Source: an uncultured Clostridia bacterium (lineage in GTDB: Bacteria; Bacillota; Clostridia; Oscillospirales; Ruminococcaceae). From it: a stretch of DNA of 64,000 nucleotides. The stretch is from contig CANQHA010000002.1 in NCBI GenBank assembly GCA_947623585.1, forward strand, positions 169,566 to 233,565, given 5' to 3'. The notes under the pieces were generated by a model. It ran no database searches, was not told where the DNA came from, and saw nothing but the letters and a program-made list of their open reading frames with translations. Shown here one piece after another: positions 1 through 9,228 of this stretch. The first letter of the stretch is position 1; every line of letters begins with the position of its first letter. A program made the position numbers and the translations under genes.

Positions 1-1
1 C

Positions 2-301
<300 letters not shown>

Positions 302-324
302 GCCGCAAAAAACGGTGAAAACCT

Positions 325-894
325 ATGTCTTTGCTTGAAATTTTTCTGATAGGCGTCGGTCTTTCGATGGACGCCTTTGCGGTCTCCGTCACGAACGGAA
401 TGTGCAAAAGCGGAAAAACCGCCGCGATATCGCTTATGTGCGGAATATGCTTCGGAGCCTTTCAGGGCATAATGCCGTCGCTCGGGTTTGCCCTCGGCTC
501 GACCTTTTCAAGGTATATCGAGCGCTTCGACCATGTGATAGCGCTGGTGCTTCTTTGCTATATCGGCGGAAAGATGCTTTTCGACGTCGCAAGGGGAGAG
601 AGCGAAAGCTCTGGAGCGGGAAAACTTAAAATCTCCGAGCTTATCTTGCAGGGAGTTGCCACAAGCATCGACGCGCTCGCGGTCGGCGTTTCGTTCGCCG
701 CGCTGATAAACGGCGCTCAGATGGTTTTTTCGGCGCTTTTGATAGCCGCGACAACGTTTGTCATCGCCGCCGCCGGGGTTTTCATCGGCAAAAAATTCGG
801 CAGCGCATTAAACAACAAGGCTCAGGTCGTCGGCGGACTGATCCTTATCGCCATAGGGGTGAAAATTTTTGTCGAACACACATTCTTCTCTTAA
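325..894 (+). CDS. mntP: Manganese efflux pump MntP family
   Basis: 189 aa, GLSMDAFAVSVTNG and TSIDALAVGVSFA repeat motifs, multiple TM segments. Confidence 0.9.
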   Translation: MSLLEIFLIGVGLSMDAFAVSVTNGMCKSGKTAAISLMCGICFGAFQGIMPSLGFALGSTFSRYIERFDHVIALVLLCYIGGKMLFDVARGESESSGAGKLKISELILQGVATSIDALAVGVSFAALINGAQMVFSALLIAATTFVIAAAGVFIGKKFGSALNNKAQVVGGLILIAIGVKIFVEHTFFS

Positions 895-1543
895 ACTTGC
901 AATATTCGACCTCGACGGCACCGTGCTCGACACGATAGCCGATCTCAGCGACGCCGTTTGCGCCGCGCTTGAAAAAAACGGTTTTCCGCCGAGAAGCCCC
1001 GCCGAGGTGATGAGCTTTGTCGGAAACGGAGTTCTAAAGCTGATAGAGCGTTCGCTGCCCGAGGGGCATAAAGACCCCGAGACCGCGGCTTTGGTCTGCG
1101 AAGACTTCAACGCCCATTACGCCGCCCATTATGCGGACAAGACCCGCCCTTATGCGGGAATGCCCGAGCTTTTGAAAAGCCTTAAAGAGCGGGGCATAAA
1201 GCTGGCGCTTTTGTCAAACAAGCCCGACGCGTTCACAAAAGGTCTCGCCGAAAGGTTTTACCCCGATATTTTCGACGTCGTAAGGGGAAGCGGCGAAAAC
1301 ACTCCGCGAAAGCCCGACCCGACCGCCGAGCTTGAAATTATCGCGGAATTTTCCGCAAAGCCCGAGGAGTGCGTTCACGTCGGAGATTCCGACACCGACG
1401 TTATGACCGCACTGAACGCGGGAATAAGGTGCGTCGGCTGCACATGGGGCTATCGTTCGCGGCAAACGCTTGAAAGCGCCGGAGCTTTTGCGGTGGCGGA
1501 GAGTGTTTTTGAGCTTTCAAAATTTTTTGAAAAAAACAGTTGA
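869..1543 (+). CDS. HAD-family phosphoglycolate phosphatase-like hydrolase
   Basis: FDLDGTVLDT, LLSNKPD, HVGDSDTDVMTALNAG HAD motifs; overlaps the mntP end. Confidence 0.85.
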   Translation: MSNTHSSLKLAIFDLDGTVLDTIADLSDAVCAALEKNGFPPRSPAEVMSFVGNGVLKLIERSLPEGHKDPETAALVCEDFNAHYAAHYADKTRPYAGMPELLKSLKERGIKLALLSNKPDAFTKGLAERFYPDIFDVVRGSGENTPRKPDPTAELEIIAEFSAKPEECVHVGDSDTDVMTALNAGIRCVGCTWGYRSRQTLESAGAFAVAESVFELSKFFEKNS

Positions 1544-1575
1544 AAAATTTTTTCGGATATGTTATTATAATTCAC

Positions 1576-1828
1576 AGCGATCGATTTGAAACGCGATGAC
1601 TGAGAGAGTAAGCCGCGCGGGTTTTCAGAGAGGGCGGCGCTTTTTGCTGAAAGCTGCCTATTCTCAACCGGCTGAAGTTCACTCACGAGCGGTTCCGCTG
1701 AAGCCATTTTTCGGGTTGTAGGCGGAAACGATTCCGCGGCGTTAACGCGGGCGGGAGTGTTGGCTCCCTGAGGGTGGTTTATAAGCATAGCTTAAGGTTA
1801 TGTCCCGTTTCGGCGGGACATTTTTGTT
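1576..1828 (+). promoter_or_regulatory. T-box leader (Phe specifier) upstream of pheST
   Basis: GCTGAAGTTCACTC context with TTC specifier at about 1678-1680, AGGGTGGT antiterminator bulge at about 1771-1778 (UGGU matches an A-CCA tRNA end), then a GTCCCG..CGGGAC hairpin plus T tract at 1802-1826. Confidence 0.75.
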
Positions 1829-2045
1829 TGAGACGAAAGGAGAATATTATCTCCCCGACAGTTCTTTTGACTACCGCGCTGTTTATAGTTTTTTTGCTTT
1901 AGGGCAAAAAAGCCGGCGGTGAAACCGGTTCTCGTTTTTGTATCGGAGCCATCGTCGCATGGGCGCTGCGGTCAGTCTTTGCAAAGTTAAAAAATAAGGG
2001 CGCTTAAGCGTCCCTCGGAAAATATACCGAAAGGAAGAAATATCA

Positions 2046-3065
2046 ATGAAACAAGCACTTGAGAAAATTGAGCTTGCCGCAAAGGAGCAGCTCGCAAAGG
2101 TGGCGGATTCGGCCGAGCTTGAAGCCCTGCGGGTTAGGTTTTTGGGCAAAAAAGGCGAGCTCACCGCCATTTTAAAGGGCATGGCGGGGCTTTCCGCCGA
2201 GGAAAGACCTGTTATCGGTCAGCTTGCAAACAAGGTCCGCGCCGATATCGAGGAAGCCGTTGAAAGCCGCGCCGCCGAGCTTAAAGACGCCGCGATCCGG
2301 CTTAGGCTGAAAGAGGAAAAGCTCGACGTTACTCTGCCCGGAAAAGCTCCGAAGCTCGGCAGGCTTCACCCGATGGACACCGTCATGCGCGAGATCGAGG
2401 ACATTTTCATCGGCATGGGCTTTGATATTGTCTCGGGCCCCGAGGTCGAATACGATTACTATAACTTCGAGGCGCTGAATATCCCCCGCGATCACCCCGC
2501 GCGCGACACTCAGGATACCTTTTACATCAGCGACAATATTTTGTTGCGCACTCAAACCTCTTCGGTGCAGATCCATGTAATGGAGAACCGCAAGCCTCCG
2601 ATAAGAATAGTCTCGCCCGGGCGAGTTTACCGCTCGGACGCCGTTGACGCCACTCACAGCCCTATTTTCCACCAGATAGAGGGGCTTGTCGTCGATAAGG
2701 GAATAACCATGGCAAACCTCGTCGGCACTCTTGATATGCTCATGAAGCGGCTTTACGGCGACGAGTGCAAAATAAGGCTCAGACCCCACCACTTCCCGTT
2801 CACCGAGCCCTCGGCCGAGGTAGATATCGTTTGCTTCAACTGCGGCGGCAAGGGCTGCCCGATGTGCAAGGGCGAGGGTTACGTCGAGCTTTTGGGCGCG
2901 GGAATGGTCCACCCCAAGGTTTTGAAGCAGTGCGGAATAGACCCCGAGGAATATTCGGGCTTTGCGTTCGGTCTCGGGCTTGAGAGAATAGTAATGGGAA
3001 AATACGGGATAAACGACCTCAGGCTTCTCTATGAGAACGACCTTCGTTTCCTCGAGCAGTTCTGA
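2046..3065 (+). CDS. pheS: Phenylalanyl-tRNA synthetase alpha subunit
   Basis: Full-length PheS; HPARDTQDTFY, FGLGLERIVMGKYGINDLR motifs. Confidence 0.97.
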   Translation: MKQALEKIELAAKEQLAKVADSAELEALRVRFLGKKGELTAILKGMAGLSAEERPVIGQLANKVRADIEEAVESRAAELKDAAIRLRLKEEKLDVTLPGKAPKLGRLHPMDTVMREIEDIFIGMGFDIVSGPEVEYDYYNFEALNIPRDHPARDTQDTFYISDNILLRTQTSSVQIHVMENRKPPIRIVSPGRVYRSDAVDATHSPIFHQIEGLVVDKGITMANLVGTLDMLMKRLYGDECKIRLRPHHFPFTEPSAEVDIVCFNCGGKGCPMCKGEGYVELLGAGMVHPKVLKQCGIDPEEYSGFAFGLGLERIVMGKYGINDLRLLYENDLRFLEQF

Positions 3066-3082
3066 TTAAGGAGGGAAAAACT

Positions 3083-5470
3083 ATGGATCTTTCAATGAAA
3101 TGGCTTGCCGACTACGTCAAGGTCGATGTTCCGGTAAAGCAGTTCTGCTATGACCTCACCATGACCGGCTCAAAGGTCGAGGGCTACACCGTTGAGGGCG
3201 AAAAAATTAAAAACGTCGTCGTCGGAAGGCTTCTTTCGGTAGTCCCGCATGAAAACTCCGACCATCTCGTCGTCTGTCAGGTCGATGTCGGGCAGGACGG
3301 CCCGATACAGATAGTCACCGGCGCCAACAACGTCAAGGCGGGCGATCTTGTTCCCGTCGCGCTCGACGGTTCGCAGCTTCCCGGCGGACCCATCAAAAAG
3401 GGAAAGCTGCGCGGCGTCGAATCAAACGGAATGCTTTGCTCTTTGGGAGAGCTCGGGCTGACCGCCCACGACTTCCCCTATGCCGTTGAGGACGGAATTT
3501 TCATTCTGCAGGAGGACTGCAAGCCGGGCGACGACATTCACGACGCGATAGGCTTAAACGACACCTCGGTCGAGTTTGAGATAACCTCGAACCGCCCCGA
3601 CTGCCTCTCGGTGATAGGTCTTGCCCGCGAGGTCGCGGCGACCTATGCGATACCCTTTGTCGAGCCCTCGCCGAAATATACCGGAACGGCCGGCAAGGCG
3701 AGCGACACCGTCAGCGTTTTCGTCGAGAACGAGAATCTCTGCAAAAGATATATCGGCGGCGTAGTCAAAAACGTAAAGATAGCGCCGTCGCCCCGCTGGC
3801 TCAGAGAGCGCCTTCGCGCTTCCGGCGTCAGACCTATAAACAACCTCGTCGATATAACCAACTATGTCATGCTTGAATACGGCCAGCCGATGCACGCTTT
3901 CGACGCGCGCTTCATCAAGGGCGGAGAGATCCATGTCCGCAACGCCCGCGAGGGTGAGAGCATCACCACTCTTGACGGAACGGTGCGCAGTCTTTCTCCC
4001 GAAATGCTCGTCATCGCCGACGTCGAAAAGCCGGTCGCGGTCGCGGGCGTCATGGGCGGAGAATACAGCGGCATCATGGACGATACCGTTGACGTAATAT
4101 TCGAGTCCGCTTGCTTCGACGGAGCTTCGGTGAGAAGGACCTCGAAAAAGCTCGGAATGAGGACCGATTCCTCGGCTCGCTTTGAGAAGGGGCTCGACCC
4201 CGAGGGCTGTATGCCCGCAATACTCAGAGCGTTCGAGCTTGTCGAGCTTCTTGAGTGCGGCAGCCCCGTCAAGGGAGTTATCGACTGCAAAACATCTAAG
4301 CCCAAAAACAACGCCGTTGATTTTGACCCGCGCTGGATAAACCGCTTCCTCGGCACAAATATCTCCCGCAGGAGCATGGAGACCTATCTTAAGCGCCTCG
4401 GTTTTGAAGTCGTTTTGGATAAAGTCATCGTTCCGTCGTTTCGGGTCGATATCGAGTGCAAGGCCGACGTCGCCGAGGAGGTCGCGAGATTTTACGGCTA
4501 TAACAACATCGCCGGGGCCGAGCTTATAGGCGTTGCCAACGCCAAGCTGACCGACGCTCAGAAGCTGAAGCGCAGCGTTGAAAACGCCTGCACCGCTTTG
4601 GGCCTCAGCCAAATCGAGACCTTCAGCTTCATCTCCCCGAAATACTACGACAAAATAAACCTCCCCGCCGATTCAAAGCTGAGAAGCTCGGTAACTATAA
4701 CAAATCCTCTCGGCGAGGATACCTCGGTCATGCGCACCACCGTTCTGCCCTCAATGTGCGAGGTTTTGGCGCGAAACTATAATTACCGCAACGCCGAGGC
4801 CGCGCTGTTCGAGTTCGGCACCGAATATCTTCCGACCTCTCCCGAAAGCCTCCCCGAAGAGCCCGACCGCCTTTCGATAGGTATTTACGGCGGAGGAGCC
4901 GACTTCTATTCCTTAAAGGGCGTCGTCGAGGAGATCTATGAGAGCCTCGGCATCGCGGGGGTCGAATATTCCGCCGCCGACGAGGGCTGCGGCTTCGACG
5001 AGCTTTCGATGTTCCACCCCGGAAGAGTTGCGGTCGCAAAAATCGACGGCAAGCCGATGGCTATATTCGGGGAAATGCACCCAGACGTTTTGGAAAACTA
5101 CGGCTTCGGCACAAGGGTCTACTGCGCAAAGCTCAACATCACCGAGCTTTTGGCGTTAAAGCCCGCCGCAAAAGCCTATAAGCCGCTGCCGAAATACCCC
5201 GCCGCGACAAGGGATATCTCTTTGATATGCGACGACGAGCTTCCGGTCGCCGAGCTTGAAAAGCTGATAAGCAAGGCCGTCGGAAACGTTCTTGAAAAGA
5301 TCAGGCTGTTCGACGTTTACAAGGGCGAGCAGATCGCGGGCGGCAGAAAATCGGTCGCTTTCTCGATAGTTATGCGCTCGGCCGAGGGCACCCTGACCGA
5401 CGAGCAGGCCGACGCCGCAGTCAAACGCGTCAAAAAGGCGCTCGACGGAATCGGCGCCGAGGTGAGATAA
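3083..5470 (+). CDS. pheT: Phenylalanyl-tRNA synthetase beta subunit
   Basis: 795 aa with tRNA-binding domain, B3/B4, B5 and FDX-ACB domain sequence signatures; directly follows pheS. Confidence 0.97.
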   Translation: MDLSMKWLADYVKVDVPVKQFCYDLTMTGSKVEGYTVEGEKIKNVVVGRLLSVVPHENSDHLVVCQVDVGQDGPIQIVTGANNVKAGDLVPVALDGSQLPGGPIKKGKLRGVESNGMLCSLGELGLTAHDFPYAVEDGIFILQEDCKPGDDIHDAIGLNDTSVEFEITSNRPDCLSVIGLAREVAATYAIPFVEPSPKYTGTAGKASDTVSVFVENENLCKRYIGGVVKNVKIAPSPRWLRERLRASGVRPINNLVDITNYVMLEYGQPMHAFDARFIKGGEIHVRNAREGESITTLDGTVRSLSPEMLVIADVEKPVAVAGVMGGEYSGIMDDTVDVIFESACFDGASVRRTSKKLGMRTDSSARFEKGLDPEGCMPAILRAFELVELLECGSPVKGVIDCKTSKPKNNAVDFDPRWINRFLGTNISRRSMETYLKRLGFEVVLDKVIVPSFRVDIECKADVAEEVARFYGYNNIAGAELIGVANAKLTDAQKLKRSVENACTALGLSQIETFSFISPKYYDKINLPADSKLRSSVTITNPLGEDTSVMRTTVLPSMCEVLARNYNYRNAEAALFEFGTEYLPTSPESLPEEPDRLSIGIYGGGADFYSLKGVVEEIYESLGIAGVEYSAADEGCGFDELSMFHPGRVAVAKIDGKPMAIFGEMHPDVLENYGFGTRVYCAKLNITELLALKPAAKAYKPLPKYPAATRDISLICDDELPVAELEKLISKAVGNVLEKIRLFDVYKGEQIAGGRKSVAFSIVMRSAEGTLTDEQADAAVKRVKKALDGIGAEVR

Positions 5471-5637
5471 GGCGTTTTTCGCGTGAGATTTCGGTTCTCA
5501 TGCCAAAACGGGCGAGCGAAATTTATTGAATATTTACAAATATTTCAAATAGGTCTTGTTATTTCGCCGCAAATGCGTTATAATATCAAAAGGTATTCGC
5601 CGGAGCTTCAAATATCAAAACAGGAGGGCTGACTTTT

Positions 5638-5892
5638 ATGCTTAACGACCGAACAATGACGTTTTCCGTCAAGCAGGACCGCGAGGACGAGATAAAGAAT
5701 ACGCTGAAAGCTGTTTACGACGCCCTTTATGAAAAGGGATATAACCCCGTGAACCAGATAGTCGGCTATATCCTTTCGGAGGACCCGACCTATATCACGA
5801 CCTATAACAACGCTCGCAGCCTGATACGTCACATCGACCGAGACGAGCTTTTGCAGGAAATGGTAAGAAGCTATCTCAACGCCGACAAATAG
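5638..5892 (+). CDS. ireB: IreB family regulatory phosphoprotein (UPF0297/DUF965)
   Basis: [49 protein letters not shown], highly characteristic. Confidence 0.92.
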   Translation: MLNDRTMTFSVKQDREDEIKNTLKAVYDALYEKGYNPVNQIVGYILSEDPTYITTYNNARSLIRHIDRDELLQEMVRSYLNADK

Positions 5893-5901
5893 GAGAATAA
5901 G

Positions 5902-5931
5902 AAAAATCGGGGATTTGCTCCCCGATTTTTT
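5902..5931 (+). terminator. Rho-independent terminator after ireB
   Basis: aaaaatcgggga-tttg-ctccccgatttttt hairpin with T tract. Confidence 0.8.
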
Positions 5932-5934
5932 GTT

Positions 5935-6564
5935 TTATTTAAGCGGAGTTTCCTTCGGCACGACTTCCTTAAAGGTCTTTCCTTTCAGCCTTACCAGCTT
6001 TTCGGTGATCACCCTTGAAAATCCGGCGATTAGCGCCTCCTGAATAACGAAGCTCGAAACAAGGTTCTCGCCGCTTTTTTGCGGGTCAAGAACGTCCGTC
6101 GCGCACTCTCTTACGATATTCGTGAAAAGCACCGTGGCCTCGTGGTGCTTTTTTATATAGTCAGAGTAAAGCTGCTGAACGTCCTCCTCGCGCATTTCGG
6201 TCGAAAGCATCTCCTTGACGATGTTTATGCTCACCGCCTGCTTCAGCGTGAAAATTATTATCAGATATGCTATATGCACCCTGTAATATTTTTTCTTGAC
6301 CGGCGCGGGCATGATCTTTAAGCGGACATAGTTGTTCACCGCCGCCGCCGAGAATATCTTTGCGTCCGATTGGTCCGAGTCGTCCTCGGGCTCCTTTCCG
6401 TCGGTCGGCGATATCAGCCCGAGATACTGTGAAAGCAGCACCAGCACCTGATCCATATAAAGCCCGATATCGGGGATATTTTCCCAGCTCGGAAGCCTGA
6501 ACCCCGAGACTGCTTTTTCCCATCTTATCAGCTTGTGAGCGATAAGCTCCTTATCGTAAACCAT
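5935..6564 (-). CDS. DUF1836 domain-containing protein
   Basis: LPSWENIPDIGLYMDQVLVLLSQYL pattern typical of DUF1836. Confidence 0.7.
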   Translation of the reverse strand: MVYDKELIAHKLIRWEKAVSGFRLPSWENIPDIGLYMDQVLVLLSQYLGLISPTDGKEPEDDSDQSDAKIFSAAAVNNYVRLKIMPAPVKKKYYRVHIAYLIIIFTLKQAVSINIVKEMLSTEMREEDVQQLYSDYIKKHHEATVLFTNIVRECATDVLDPQKSGENLVSSFVIQEALIAGFSRVITEKLVRLKGKTFKEVVPKETPLK

Positions 6565-6648
6565 AACAAAACTCCGTTTCCGTCAAAAGACGGATATGCC
6601 CGCCGTGTTTTTTGAAAGCGCGGCGGGTAGATTTTTTGAAAAAGTGTT

Positions 6649-7671
6649 TTATCTTCTGCCGAGGTCGTGGTCGTTCCAGCCGGCTCCGTCGTTTTCCTTG
6701 ATGTAATCTACGAGGGTATCGACGGTGGTGAAAGCAAGGCCGACATAGCTGTCGGCGCAGCCGTAATAAAGGGCGATCCTGCCGGTGGCGTCGTCCTGAA
6801 GCGTCGAGCAGGGGAATGTGACGTTCGGAACGAAGCCTCTCTCCTCATACCACTGCTCGGGGGTGAGAAGATATCTCTTCGAGCGGTAAAGCACCTTAGA
6901 GGGCTCGTCGATGTCGAGAATAGCTCCGCCGATGGTGTAAACATAGCCGTTGCAGGTGTTGCAAACGCCGTGATAGATGAGCAGCCAGCCCTCCGAGGTC
7001 TCGATCGGGTTTGCTCCGCCGCCGATCTTCATGCCTTCCCACCAGTTGCCCGAGGGACCCATTACATGACGGTGCTTGCCCCAATAAACCATGTCGGGGC
7101 TTTCCGAGATGAAGATGTCTCCGAACGGGGTGTGACCCGAATCCGACGGGCGGGAGAGGAGTTTATACATTCCGTTTATCTTGCGGGGGAAGAGAACGCC
7201 GTTTCTGTTGAAAGGAATAAAGGGATTCTCAAGCCTTTCAAAGTGCTTGAAATCGTGAGTTTTTGCGATGCCGAGCGAGGCGCCGTAGAAATCTTGGCAC
7301 CAGACGATGTAATAGTCGTCCTCGATTTTGATAAGTCTCGGGTCGTACTGATAGAACGGAATGGCGCTTTCGCCCTTTTCGTTCACCATGGGAATGACGT
7401 TGTTTTCATATTCCCAGTGGATTCCGTCTTTTGAACGACCGAGGTATAAAAACGGAACGCCGTCTGTCGCCTCGGCTCTGAAAACGCCGATGAAGCCGTC
7501 CTCATAGGGGACGACCGAGGAATTGAAGATCCTTGCAATGCCGGGAAGCGGGTTGCGGTCGATTATCGGGTTCTCGGAATAGCGCCAGATAGGAAGATTA
7601 TGACCCTCGGGTCTTTCCTGCCAAGGAATATTCGGCAAGGTCGTGCCGTTGATAATTTTTACTGTTGACAT
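6649..7671 (-). CDS. Glycoside hydrolase family 130 protein (beta-mannoside phosphorylase-like)
   Basis: NPIIDRNPLPGIARIFNSSVVPYEDGFIGVFRAE...YDPRLIKIEDDYYIVW...IYHGVCNTCNGYVYTIGGAILDIDEPSKVLYRS. Confidence 0.88.
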   Translation of the reverse strand: MSTVKIINGTTLPNIPWQERPEGHNLPIWRYSENPIIDRNPLPGIARIFNSSVVPYEDGFIGVFRAEATDGVPFLYLGRSKDGIHWEYENNVIPMVNEKGESAIPFYQYDPRLIKIEDDYYIVWCQDFYGASLGIAKTHDFKHFERLENPFIPFNRNGVLFPRKINGMYKLLSRPSDSGHTPFGDIFISESPDMVYWGKHRHVMGPSGNWWEGMKIGGGANPIETSEGWLLIYHGVCNTCNGYVYTIGGAILDIDEPSKVLYRSKRYLLTPEQWYEERGFVPNVTFPCSTLQDDATGRIALYYGCADSYVGLAFTTVDTLVDYIKENDGAGWNDHDLGRR

Positions 7672-7907
7672 TTAAAGGCGTCCTTTCGTTTAAAGTCGTT
7701 GTCGGTTCAGAAAAATCTCTGACAGAAACAGTATACCATGTTTCGGTCATTATTTCAAGATGTATTTGTTAAAAATAAAAAAATTTTTCTAATCTCTTGA
7801 CACAGGTAATCTAATATGATATATTAGATGTAGTGATATTTGAAACCGCTTTTTCTGATATTTTCCACAAAATAATATATAAAGGCTGTCGAAAGGAGAA
7901 AATTTTT

Positions 7908-8765
7908 ATGGGTTACAGAATTTTTGTCGAATCTTCGGCTGATTTCACGCCGAAAATGTTAAAATCGTTCGGGCTCGACCTTGTTCCGCTGAAGCTGATA
8001 AGGGGCGAGCAGACCATGAGCAACGAGGAGATGGACCCCAAGTATTTTTACGATCTTGAGCGCTCCGGCGAAACGATGACTACCTGCGCCGCAAACGTAA
8101 ACGACTATATCGAAGCGTTCGAGCCCCACCTTAAAAACGGACAGGATATACTTCTTCTGGGCTTCACCTCGGGGCTGAGCTCATCGGTGAACAACGCCGA
8201 GCAGGCCGCCTGCGAGCTTCGAGAGAAATATCCCGAGCGAAAGATCTATATTATAGACACGAAGTGCGCGAACTACGGTCAGGGGCTTCTTGCCGATCTC
8301 GTCACGAGAAAAAAGGCCGCCGGGGCGACCATTGACGAAGCGAAAGCATACGCCGAAAAAATGATGCTGAAAATATATCACGTTTTCACGGTGCCGTCGC
8401 TGATGTATCTCAAAAAGGGCGGAAGGATCTCCGCCGCGACCGCTATTGCGGGGACGGTTTTGGGAATAAGGCCGGTGCTTTACGTTCAGGACGACGGAAA
8501 GATCTATGTCGCCGGAAAGGCGAGGGGCCGCCGCGCTTCGATAAAGGCGCTTTACGACGCTTTTGAGAAGCACGCCGTGAACCCCAAGAGCCAGAACGTT
8601 TATATTTCGCACGCCGACTGTCCCGAGGACGCCGAGGAGCTCGCCTCGATGCTTAGAGGAAAGGTCAAGAGCGTCACGATCGGATATATAGGGCCGGTTT
8701 TCGGCTGCCACTGCGGCCCCGAAGCGCTGTCGCTTTATTTCATCTGCGACGAGCGCAAGCCCTGA
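7908..8765 (+). CDS. DegV family (fatty-acid-binding) protein
   Basis: ESSADFTPKMLKSFGLDLVPLKL...FTSGLSSSVNNAE...IDTKCAN..GQGLL; RBS AAAGGAG before ATG at 7908. The longer ORF from 7833 is less likely the true start. Confidence 0.88.
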   Translation: MGYRIFVESSADFTPKMLKSFGLDLVPLKLIRGEQTMSNEEMDPKYFYDLERSGETMTTCAANVNDYIEAFEPHLKNGQDILLLGFTSGLSSSVNNAEQAACELREKYPERKIYIIDTKCANYGQGLLADLVTRKKAAGATIDEAKAYAEKMMLKIYHVFTVPSLMYLKKGGRISAATAIAGTVLGIRPVLYVQDDGKIYVAGKARGRRASIKALYDAFEKHAVNPKSQNVYISHADCPEDAEELASMLRGKVKSVTIGYIGPVFGCHCGPEALSLYFICDERKP

Positions 8766-8890
8766 CAGAGATATGCTGCCCCCTCGAAAAGAGGGGCTTT
8801 TTGCAGGTGGGCATAGGTGCGGGGGATGGGGAGGAGATTTGCAGGTGAGGCATGTTATATTTGCGTTTGGCGGGCGCCCAACCGACCTGT

Positions 8891-9120
8891 AAAAAGGTAT
8901 TCGCAAAATCCCGCCTCGGGGCGGAATTTTAGCGAATGCTATCGCTCATCACCCCACCCCCGCCGCACTTTCTACGGATAGGGACAAATGAAGAAGCCCC
9001 CGCCCCTCGAGGGGCGGGGGCTCTCATACTTAGCCTTTCCGCAGGCAACATAGCGGGGGTGGGGTGATAGACGATATCATTCTTCTTACCCGCGTGAGCG
9101 GGGAAGAAGAATACCTTTTA
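8891..9120. repeat. Palindromic multi-hairpin intergenic element, copy A
   Basis: AAAAAGGTATTC...GAATACCTTTT ends; arm hairpin ATTCGCAAAATCCCGCC/GGCGGAATTTTAGCGAAT; CATCACCCCACCCCCGC pairs with GCGGGGGTGGGGTGAT; central GCCCCCGCCCCTCGAGGGGCGGGGGC; second arm hairpin TTCTTACCCGC/GCGGGGAAGAA. Confidence 0.9.
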
Positions 9121-9228
9121 CCCTCTTAGTCTGATTTCCGCCGACCGCATGTATAAGCCTGCAAACCGTCAGCTTTGCGCTGCGACGGCTTCGCGTGAGC
9201 GGGAAAGATTGAATACCTTTTTCCCCCC

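Noticed and set aside
3554-4612. 352-aa minus-strand ORF inside pheT
   Set aside because: Antisense shadow ORF of a clear PheT coding region.
8891-9120. Interpreting the G/C-rich repeat copies simply as transcription terminators
   Set aside because: Copies also occur between divergent genes (copy C) and upstream of genes (copy E), and the conserved multi-hairpin layout and shared ends exceed a terminator.
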